Positions 1-7,400 of a stretch of DNA of 7,580 bases are shown one piece after another. Each line of letters begins with the position of its first letter. Positions within the stretch are counted from its first letter, which is position 1. A model generated the notes under the pieces. The model was not told the DNA's origin. It made no database searches and worked only from the letters and a program-made list of their open reading frames with translations. The position numbers and the translations under genes are program-made. Origin of the DNA: an uncultured Bacteroidota bacterium (GTDB lineage: Bacteria; Bacteroidota; Bacteroidia; Bacteroidales; SZUA-534); the NCBI GenBank assembly GCA_937900725.1, contig CALCFP010000101.1:1-7580 (forward strand). Direction: 5' to 3'.

Positions 1-103
1 ATTGAAAACCAATTAACTGTATTCTATACTGAATCCCATATTGATAAGTAATAGCATAGATTCAAGACAGAAGTGTGCAAAAGAAAACTACAATATAAAG
101 AAA
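1..103. other. non-coding leader upstream of the lipoprotein gene
   Basis: AT-rich stretch with no supported gene. In the frame of the downstream gene there is a stop codon at 14-16, and a TTG at 41 could formally start the protein 21 codons earlier. That extension (many Lys, Asn and Ser) would push the hydrophobic export signal away from the N-terminus, so I treat it as leader. I found no convincing TAnnTTTG -7 element; the nearest look-alike is a TATACTG at 25-31. The promoter for this gene may lie before the window. Confidence 0.5.
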
Positions 104-1981
104 ATGAAATCTCATTCGCTTTGCATAATCGGAGCCACATTGCTGATAGTAGCAATATCATGCAATTTAGGTTCTGTAAATAAAAAAGAACTATACAGCA
201 ACCTTAACGAAAAGGAATCGCAATCCGCCGATTTCCTTCTTGAAAACGCAAGGCATTACTACACAACCGACAATGCCGATTTGCTCGAATTTTATCCGTA
301 TCTCGATTCGTTGTCACTAACCGATGTCTCGTTTCACGAGGAGAAAAAACTGCTCGAAAACTTTTTTCAGACTCACCGCACGGCGCCTACTCGCTACATA
401 CCCGACATGCGTCAGCTTACAGCCGAATACCTAAACCGCAACATAAAAAACGCTTTTCAATTTTACGGGCAAAGCTGGAATGCGCATCTGTCGGATTCCG
501 CGTTTTTCGAGTATGTGTTGCCATATCGCATTGGCGACGAATATTTGGAAGACTGGCGCCAGTTCTTTTTGGACAAGTACGGGTACATACTGGACAGCCT
601 CAATGCGACAAATGAGGTGATTACCACTCGATTGCTTGCCAATGAGATTCTCAAGGTGCTTAAACTGCGTGAAATTAAGACGTTGCACACCAATGTCTAT
701 AGCAAGACACTTCGGCCATCTACATTGGACAAAATCAAGGTTGGCGAGTGTACCGACTACACGGCCTATGTTGACCTTGTGATGCGTGCATTCGGCATAC
801 CATGTGCTACCGACGGCCTTCACTATTGGCACTGCTGGAATGCGATAATGACTCCCGATTCCACTTTGGATTGCTACGTAGAGTGCACCTTTGAGGACAA
901 GCATCTCGACAATTGGCTGTTCTATGTAGGCTGGAAAAACTTGCCAAAGATTTGGCGCGAGACATTTTCCGAAAATCCGAATTCGCTGGCTAAGATTCAC
1001 GGCGATGAGCCTGTTCCGCCATTTTTCCGCAATGCCTGCATGGTGGATGTGTCAAAGGAGTATTTCACCGGCTCCGATGTCGATTTTGAGATACAAAACA
1101 ATCCTAATAACAGCAAGTTCGCCTATTTGAAAGTTTGGAACAACGGTTTTGCCTATGTCGATTGGGCAAAAATCGAGAAAGGCAAATGCAGGTTTCTGAA
1201 TGTCAGCGATTCGGTGGTGTATTTCCCGTCGTTCTACAATGGCCGTGAAGATCCGCTAGTGTCGTATCCGTTTGTGGTTACCACCGAGGGTCGCCACGAC
1301 TTTGTGCCAAACCACGAAGAAAGACAGCCGATGGTGCTTTACCGCAAATATTTCATCAAGCGTGCGCATAACGTATTCCTTAAGCGTATGCTCGACGGTT
1401 ATTTTGTAGGTGCCAATCAACCCGATTTCAGCGACTCGACGCTCATCTGCACCATAAGCGAGATGCCCCAAATGCATTGGAACGAGATAGAACTAAAATC
1501 GACAAAAAAGTTTAAGTATATCAAATATGTTTCGCCTATCTGGTCGTGGCTCAACGTGGGCGAGATGGAATTTTACAATGAGCGTGGCGTAAAGTTGTCG
1601 GGCGAGATTATCGGCACGCAGAATTTCAGCGCAGAGGAATATTCAACCAAGAACGCCTTCGATGGCGATGTGCTTACATACGTTGACGCCATTGAACCAC
1701 ATCATGCATGGCTTGGGCTTAAGTTCGACAGTCCGCAACAGATTGCCAAAATTCGCTACATACCTCGCAACGATGACAATTTTGTACAGGCCGGGCAAAT
1801 ATACGAATTGATATATGCCGATTCCACAGGCTGGAAATCAATGGGTCCACAATACGCCACTGCAGACTCGCTAATCTATGAGAATGTGCCTTCGGGTGCA
1901 ATCTATCTTTTGCGCAACCTGAGCAAAGGCCATGAGGAACGTGTTTTTGAATATAAAAACGGCAAACAAGTATTTTGGTAA
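104..1981 (+). CDS. lipoprotein with transglutaminase-like and discoidin-like domains
   Basis: 625-residue exported protein. I chose ATG 104 because it begins a short basic start (MKSHS), then a hydrophobic stretch (residues 6-18) and a lipobox-like AISC with Cys20 as the probable lipidation site; the -3 Ala makes the lipobox slightly atypical. No acidic surface-export signal follows the Cys, so a periplasmic location is possible. Residues about 190-300 look like a transglutaminase/papain-like fold: GECTDYT with candidate nucleophile Cys216, then RAFGIPC, then HYWHCWNAI with candidate His243. The third catalytic residue is probably one of several Asp after it, such as Asp252 or Asp256. Residues about 320-420 form a beta-rich segment. 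Residues about 469-610 resemble an F5/8 type C carbohydrate-binding domain, including AFDGDVLTYVDA. Substrate is unknown: such proteins may be peptidases or amidases rather than crosslinkers. The signal peptidase gene starts 13 bases downstream. Confidence 0.85.
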   Translation: MKSHSLCIIGATLLIVAISCNLGSVNKKELYSNLNEKESQSADFLLENARHYYTTDNADLLEFYPYLDSLSLTDVSFHEEKKLLENFFQTHRTAPTRYIPDMRQLTAEYLNRNIKNAFQFYGQSWNAHLSDSAFFEYVLPYRIGDEYLEDWRQFFLDKYGYILDSLNATNEVITTRLLANEILKVLKLREIKTLHTNVYSKTLRPSTLDKIKVGECTDYTAYVDLVMRAFGIPCATDGLHYWHCWNAIMTPDSTLDCYVECTFEDKHLDNWLFYVGWKNLPKIWRETFSENPNSLAKIHGDEPVPPFFRNACMVDVSKEYFTGSDVDFEIQNNPNNSKFAYLKVWNNGFAYVDWAKIEKGKCRFLNVSDSVVYFPSFYNGREDPLVSYPFVVTTEGRHDFVPNHEERQPMVLYRKYFIKRAHNVFLKRMLDGYFVGANQPDFSDSTLICTISEMPQMHWNEIELKSTKKFKYIKYVSPIWSWLNVGEMEFYNERGVKLSGEIIGTQNFSAEEYSTKNAFDGDVLTYVDAIEPHHAWLGLKFDSPQQIAKIRYIPRNDDNFVQAGQIYELIYADSTGWKSMGPQYATADSLIYENVPSGAIYLLRNLSKGHEERVFEYKNGKQVFW

Positions 1982-1994
1982 TCAGCCATTGTAA

Positions 1995-2828
1995 ATGAAA
2001 GATACTACTTATAAATTGGCAGTTATTGCTGTTTTCGGCATTTTCCTGTTTTCAAAATTGTTTGTCGTAGAGTCGTTTCGCATTCCTTCTGAGTCAATGC
2101 TTCCAACGTTGATGCCGGGCGATAGGGTAATGGTTAACAAGACCTGTTATGGCACAAGGCTTTTGAATCCGTTTAAAAAGACAATCACTCATGCTGATAT
2201 ATTCCGTCTGCCTGGTTTTTCAGTAATAAAAAGAGGCGATGTCTTGGTTTTCAATGCAATCAAGCAGAATTTTTACAGAAACGGACTGTCGTTTTCAAAA
2301 AACAGTTATGTCATTAAGCGTTGCATGGGCATGCCAGGCGACAGCCTTCGGATTATCGATTGCAGATACTACGCAAACGGGCAAAGGCTGTCTGGCGTTT
2401 TTGATGAAGGCCAGCGTGTAATGGCCGAAATCATAGCAGATTCCGCAGAGTGTGAGGCATTTGGCGACATAAATGCATTCCCGTTCGATTGCGGTTGGAC
2501 TTTAAACGATTTTGGCCCGCTTTATATCCCCAAACATGGCGATGTTATTGAGATAAACAAACGCACAATGTCGCTTTACGGCGATATTGTCAGGTGGGAA
2601 ATGTCAGAGGAGATTGTCGAAAAAGATGGGCAATACTACGTAAACGATACGTTGCTGTTGTCGCATGAATTTCTGAACGACTGTTTTTTCATGGCGGGAG
2701 ATTTTGCCGCCAATAGCACTGATTCGCGTTATTGGGGATTGGTGCCTGCCGATTTCATTGTTGGCAAGGCTACCCGTATTTGGTTTTCAACTGCCGAACA
2801 GTCGGGCAGAACAGGTACAAAATTATGA
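1995..2828 (+). CDS. lepB: type I signal peptidase (S26 family)
   Basis: 277-residue membrane protease that cleaves leader peptides from exported preproteins at the periplasmic face of the inner membrane. One N-terminal membrane segment lies at about residues 8-25. The S26 boxes appear in order: PSESMLPTLMPGD with nucleophile Ser34; KRGDVLVF (79-86); VIKRCMGMPGD with general base Lys108; and GDFAANSTDSRYWG (235-248), followed by VPADFIVGKA. About 120 residues separate the Lys box from the last box, an insertion containing NDFGPLYIPKHGD, as is usual in Bacteroidetes enzymes. Phe237 replaces the Asn usually found in GDN of the last box, while the Ser, Asp and Arg after it are kept. ATG 1995 has no Shine-Dalgarno. 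The stop overlaps the next start (ATGA), suggesting translational coupling. It may be an accessory paralogue serving local substrates rather than the housekeeping LepB, so the symbol is by family only. Confidence 0.93.
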   Translation: MKDTTYKLAVIAVFGIFLFSKLFVVESFRIPSESMLPTLMPGDRVMVNKTCYGTRLLNPFKKTITHADIFRLPGFSVIKRGDVLVFNAIKQNFYRNGLSFSKNSYVIKRCMGMPGDSLRIIDCRYYANGQRLSGVFDEGQRVMAEIIADSAECEAFGDINAFPFDCGWTLNDFGPLYIPKHGDVIEINKRTMSLYGDIVRWEMSEEIVEKDGQYYVNDTLLLSHEFLNDCFFMAGDFAANSTDSRYWGLVPADFIVGKATRIWFSTAEQSGRTGTKL

Positions 2829-4378
2829 AGAACATATTGCATAAGATAGAGAGGGCAGATATCCTGAAGCTGTTTTTGTATGCAATTGTGTTTTGGATAC
2901 TATGCCCAGATTTGTCAATCCCAAGTTCCGATTACGATTCATATCAGTTTTATCAATATAAGTCGTTGTTTTTAAGATTGGCAATTGGGCTTTCCTTGCT
3001 GGCCGTATTGTCGTTTTTTGTTGAGAGACGGCAAATTCTGAAAGCGGTTGTGTTTGCCATTGCATTGTCAGGTGCATTGCAAGCTGTTTTGTCTTTGCTT
3101 CAGCTTGTTGGTGTGGCACAATCGCATCATGCCATTTTTCGGCTCACAGGCTCGTTTTACAATCCAGGTCCGCTTGGTGGGTATTTGGCGGTATGCGATG
3201 TTATAGCAATGGCGTATCTCATTAAGCATAAACTATATAAACCAGATGAGGAACCGTTTGAGAAGTATTTTTATTGTGCAGCTGCATTGCTGATGACTAT
3301 TGTTTTGCCGGCAACATTCAGCCGTACAGCTTGGTTGGCGCTGATTGCGGCGGTAATTTATATTGTGCTCACTTTCAGTGATGTTCGTGCCTTTATCCAT
3401 AAAAACAAGCGCAAGGTGCTTATGGTTTGCCTTGTGGCTTTCGTGCTTATAGCTGCGGTATTCATGAAGAAATCGGTATCAGCGTCAGGTCGTTTTTTGA
3501 TTTGGAAAATATCCGCCATTGCCATATCTGAAAAACCTCTTACTGGTCACGGCAAATTCGAGGTGGCTTATCGCGATGCAAGTGAAAAATACTTCTCGCA
3601 AAAGAACTGGTCTGATGCAGAGTTTAGGGCAGTTGACTATGTCGACCATTCTTTTAATGAATATATGTTCATGGCAATAAGGTATGGCATTCCTGCGGCC
3701 TTGTTGCTGGTTATACTTTTGGCTGTCGCATTTTTTGTGGCCCATAGGAAAGCCCGTACCGAATTTGCTTCCGGAATCATTGCATTTGCCGTTTTTGCTA
3801 TTGCTTCATATCCTTTGCATCTTGCTGATTTTGTGATTTTGCTGTTTTATTGCTTAACTGCTTGTCTGCTTTCAGATGAAAAGAGAATCGTATTGCCTTT
3901 TATGTTGGGGTCTATTGCAGTAGGCTCCGTTTTCGGTATCAGATATTTTGATAAGGAAATCGTAAAAATTGAGTTGCTTGCCAAGCCCGATGCTTATTAC
4001 CGAAATCAAGATTATTCAACTGCATCTTTTTTTTATGAAGAATTGTATTCGCAATTGTCTGATAATAAAATTTATATGTATGATTTGGCATATTCGTGTT
4101 ATATGAACGAAGAATATGACAAGGCTAAAAAATATTTTGTTGAGTGTATTGATGTTTGTGGCAATTCCAATGTATTCAAGTTTTTAGGAAAGATATATCT
4201 TAGTGAAGACGATTTTGTCAATGCTGAAAAATACTTGCAACGTGCAATCAATATCTTGCCAAACCGTGTTGAACCATACAACTTGTTGATTGATTTATAT
4301 TCAAACGAAAATTATAGAAACGATGCAAGGTTAAGCGAATTAAAACAATTTGTGGCAACCCATAGATTTAAGCAGTGA
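2825..4378 (+). CDS. O-antigen ligase/polymerase-family (Wzy_C) membrane protein with C-terminal TPRs
   Basis: 517-residue polytopic inner-membrane protein. ATG 2825 overlaps the signal peptidase stop by four bases; the frame is open further upstream, but only inside that gene. Hydrophobic segments occur at about residues 16-33, 48-66, 71-97, 116-133, 150-184, 198-213, 291-306 and three more up to about 380. Wzy_C hallmarks are GSFYNPGPLGGYLA (109-122), FSRTAWLAL (165-173), SGRFLIW (221-227) followed by KPLTGHG, and a periplasmic loop ending in VDHSFNEYMFMAIRYGIP, where His275 and Arg223 are candidate active-site residues. Residues about 387-500 contain roughly three TPR-like helical pairs, e.g. 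YDKAKKYFVECI and FVNAEKYLQRAINILP. This superfamily transfers or polymerises lipid-linked glycans: WaaL to lipid A, Wzy to growing O-chains, PglL/PilO to proteins. The acceptor cannot be read from sequence. The 3' part is markedly AT-rich. Confidence 0.87.
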   Translation: MKNILHKIERADILKLFLYAIVFWILCPDLSIPSSDYDSYQFYQYKSLFLRLAIGLSLLAVLSFFVERRQILKAVVFAIALSGALQAVLSLLQLVGVAQSHHAIFRLTGSFYNPGPLGGYLAVCDVIAMAYLIKHKLYKPDEEPFEKYFYCAAALLMTIVLPATFSRTAWLALIAAVIYIVLTFSDVRAFIHKNKRKVLMVCLVAFVLIAAVFMKKSVSASGRFLIWKISAIAISEKPLTGHGKFEVAYRDASEKYFSQKNWSDAEFRAVDYVDHSFNEYMFMAIRYGIPAALLLVILLAVAFFVAHRKARTEFASGIIAFAVFAIASYPLHLADFVILLFYCLTACLLSDEKRIVLPFMLGSIAVGSVFGIRYFDKEIVKIELLAKPDAYYRNQDYSTASFFYEELYSQLSDNKIYMYDLAYSCYMNEEYDKAKKYFVECIDVCGNSNVFKFLGKIYLSEDDFVNAEKYLQRAINILPNRVEPYNLLIDLYSNENYRNDARLSELKQFVATHRFKQ

Positions 4379-4471
4379 CTCTGTCTTCATCTTTCCCTTT
4401 GTTTCCAATAGCGATATCGCATTTCTAAAATTGTATATATTTGCGTTTTACTCAAAAATACAATTACGGAA
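4379..4471 (+). promoter_or_regulatory. intergenic promoter region for the AsmA-like gene
   Basis: This 93-base gap contains TATATTTG at 4436-4443, an exact match to the Bacteroidetes -7 consensus TAnnTTTG. Transcription would start near 4450, leaving a leader of about 20 bases before ATG 4472. No TTG is present at the expected -33 distance; the nearest (4399-4401) is 34 bases upstream. A palindrome at 4411-4420 sits where the -33 region should be. No hairpin plus T-run terminator for the upstream genes is visible, so read-through is possible. Confidence 0.55.
4411..4420. repeat. 10-base perfect palindrome, possible operator
   Basis: GCGATATCGC is self-complementary without a loop and lies 15 bases before the -7 element. 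A loopless palindrome suits a dimeric DNA-binding protein better than an RNA hairpin. A single 10-base palindrome can occur by chance, so the regulatory role is only inferred. Confidence 0.3.
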
Positions 4472-7400
4472 ATGGTGGAAAAGGTTAAGAAGACATCCGT
4501 GTGGAAAGTCTTGCTCAAAGTGTTCGCTTGGATATTGTCCATAGTGCTTGTGTTGGTCATTGCCTTGGTGCTGATTGCCGAATTTGCAAACGACAAGGTT
4601 GTCAAGTTGGCGTTGCCGTCGGTTGGAAAGATAATTGAGGCGCCAGTCAACATTGGGCAGACGTCGTTGTCGTTTATACGTGCGTTCCCTTACGCCACTC
4701 TCGAACTCGACGACGTGTATCTTGGCTCCACAACCCGCGACACTGTCCACAACGATTCGCTTGTCAAGGTTGATAAAATCTACATTTCGCTTATGAGCGA
4801 ACCTCTTATGAATGGCATCATTGAGATAAAGGGGGTGAAATTCAAGGGCGCTACGCTGAAATACCTTGTCGACAGCACGGGTTCCACCTGCTTCGATTTT
4901 CTTATGGGTGGCGTTCAGGACTCGCTCGTGAAGGAGGAACTAGTCGATGATGGTGTCGATACAACTGGAACTTCTATCAGCATCGACCTTGAAAAACTGA
5001 CTATCAGCGACATAACCTGCTACTACAACGACCGAAAACTTGGAGCCCGCGCTAAGGCCTACATTCCGCAGAAAGGCGCACTGTCCGACAGCCTGATACG
5101 CGCACAGGTCAAGGGTAGCATACAGATTACAAATGTCGATTACGACTCTACCAACGCCCGCCTGCTTAATATGGCCGAACTGAAACTTGATGTCGACTAT
5201 GAAGGCGAGGATATCTCTGTAAACAAGGTGACTCTTGCCCTCGACGACATTGTCTTTGACGTCACTGGAACCGCAAAGTTGTCTGACAGTTTTTATGCCG
5301 ATGTCCATTTGGCCTGCGACAAGATTGACGTGGCCGATGTGGTCAAGTTTGCACCTGACGGGATGCTCGGCGAACTCGGCATCGACAAGGTTGAAGGCAA
5401 GTTGCGCTTCAGCGCCGATGTGAAAGGCGACTTGACCGACACGACTCGCTATCCGCACGTCGATGCCAATCTGGGCTTCAGCAAGGGGTTGATTGAAATG
5501 GCAGGATATCCGCATGTCAAGAACATTGCACTCGATATGGACGTCACCACTGGCGATTTGGGTACAGACGAGTCTATTGCACTGAATCTTAAAAACCTGC
5601 ATTTCGAGACTGCCAAAAGTTCGGGTACAATCAGCCTGACTGCTGGCAATCTAAATCTGCCACATTACAACGTAAACGCCAAATTCCACGTGGCAACGTC
5701 GGAAGTGGCGCCATATATCCCAACTGATTTAGGCATCAGCAAAATCAAGGGCAATGTGGATTTAAGCCTGTCAACAAAAGGCGTTTACACTGGCGACATA
5801 AACAACGCATTCATTGAAAAGGCATTGCGCAACACATCGGCGCAACTGAGACTCAATCAGTTCTCTGTGGCAATGGACAGCGTCGTCAATATCGATACGC
5901 TGAACCTGAATCTGGCTTACAGCAACTACGGCGTTAAAATCAGCAAGACAAATGTCAGCCTGCCCGATTTCGGCTTGAGCCTGAAGAATTTCGGCACTAG
6001 CCTGACATTAAAGGGTGACATTTTCGATATGAGCAAGATGGCTGTCGATATCGACAAGTTCCACGTTGAGGTTGCCGACAGTAAGGTCGATTTGGATGCT
6101 AAGGTCAGGAACCTTGAAATGCCTACTTACGAGGCGCAACTTGGCCTTGACGTAAACATCGACAATTTCAGGCAGTTCTTCCCCGACAGCCTTGCCCACT
6201 CGATAAATGGTGGCATCGGGCTAAATGTGAAGTCGCACGGAACTGTCAATCTTGATTCCATTGAGTCGCAGATTTACGATATTGTCATAAATAATACCGA
6301 TATAGCATTGAATCTTAACGATATAACTGCCGATATGTACGACCCGTTCATCAATTTCAGCAATTTGGCAGGCAACATCAGTCTTGCCAACGACTCGCTG
6401 AAGATTGATGGCTTTGGTGTTGAATGGCAGGGACTTAAGTTGCATATCGATTCCACTGTCGTTAACAATGCGCTTAAGATTTTCGTGCTCGAGGAGACCG
6501 ACAACAAACTTGGCGTCTTGGCAAAAGTCAGCCTTGACGAGTTCGACTATGCCTGGGTTGGTCAAATGTTCCCTGCCAATCCCGCTAAGGGCGATACCAT
6601 CATGGTAGATTCCATCAAGGCCGATTCTTCATTGGCTGTAGCCGAAATTCCCGCTGGCGTGGCGCAGGACACCACTGCAACAGCCGACACGGCAAAACCG
6701 TACAGTTTCCTTGACTTGGGCTATCCTGTCGAAGTTAGGGGAATGTTCAAACTCGGACACTTGCAATACGAAAAGGCATCCATCGACAGCATATCGGCCA
6801 AATTCAGCGTCAACGACACGGTTGTCGTGATAGAGGATTTCAAGCTTGGAGCGTTCGGTGGCAATATGAAGACATCGGCGCGTGTCAAGTTCAAGTCGGC
6901 TGAGCATATGGTGGCATCGTTCCGCACAAATCTCAGCCAAATGGATTTGAACAAGTTGCTTGTCGATTTTGACAACTTCGACCAAACAGACATCACGTCA
7001 GACAACCTGAGCGGACAACTTACGGCCGATGTTGACGGCTATGCCGAAGTGCTGTATGTCGGCGACAGCGTCGACGTCCCGCTCGACAAGGTGAAACTGC
7101 TTGGAAATATCAGGCTCGACAACGGCTCAATTGTCAATTTGGAAGTCCTAAAGCAACTCGACAAATATGTCAATATGCACGAATTGAGCAATATACAGTT
7201 CGATACGCTCAAGACAAGCATATTCGTCCGCAACGGCTCGTTCTATTTGCCACAGACCGACATAAAGACGTCGGCGATGAACATTTCGGCATTTGCTATG
7301 CAAGGCATTGACAACAAGGATTTTGAGTATCATATAAAGATTTTCCCTGGCGAGATTATGCTTGGCAACTCAAAGAGCGTGATGAAGAAGCAGAGCCAAA

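Noticed and set aside
41..103. Upstream TTG start extending the lipoprotein by 21 residues
   Set aside because: It would place a polar, Lys/Asn-rich segment before the lipoprotein signal; ATG 104 gives a normal N-terminus, with Cys at residue 20.
431..1000. 189-codon open frame on the - strand opposite the lipoprotein gene
   Set aside because: The + strand here encodes a recognisable transglutaminase-like core (Cys216, His243). The antisense product has no family resemblance.
1947..1978. TTG, 21-base spacer, then TATTTTGG resembling a Bacteroidetes promoter before the signal peptidase gene
   Set aside because: The -7 match is imperfect, the motif lies inside the coding end of the lipoprotein, and transcription would start only a few bases before ATG 1995. 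Most likely chance in AT-rich DNA.
2732..2824. N-terminal extension of the Wzy_C ligase into the signal peptidase gene
   Set aside because: The extension is translated from the wrong frame of the conserved signal peptidase C-terminus. ATG 2825 gives the classic ATGA overlap and a sensible N-terminus.
4379..4435. Possible terminator for the three-gene cluster
   Set aside because: The only inverted repeat (4411-4420) has no loop and no following T-run, so it does not resemble an intrinsic terminator.
4940..5602. Long open frame of 220 codons on the - strand inside the AsmA-like gene, with several smaller ones along 4387-7575
   Set aside because: They lie entirely opposite the AsmA-like gene or its upstream region. 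Its preference for GAC, GGC and CTC codons keeps antisense frames open. The products show no recognisable domain, signal or start context.
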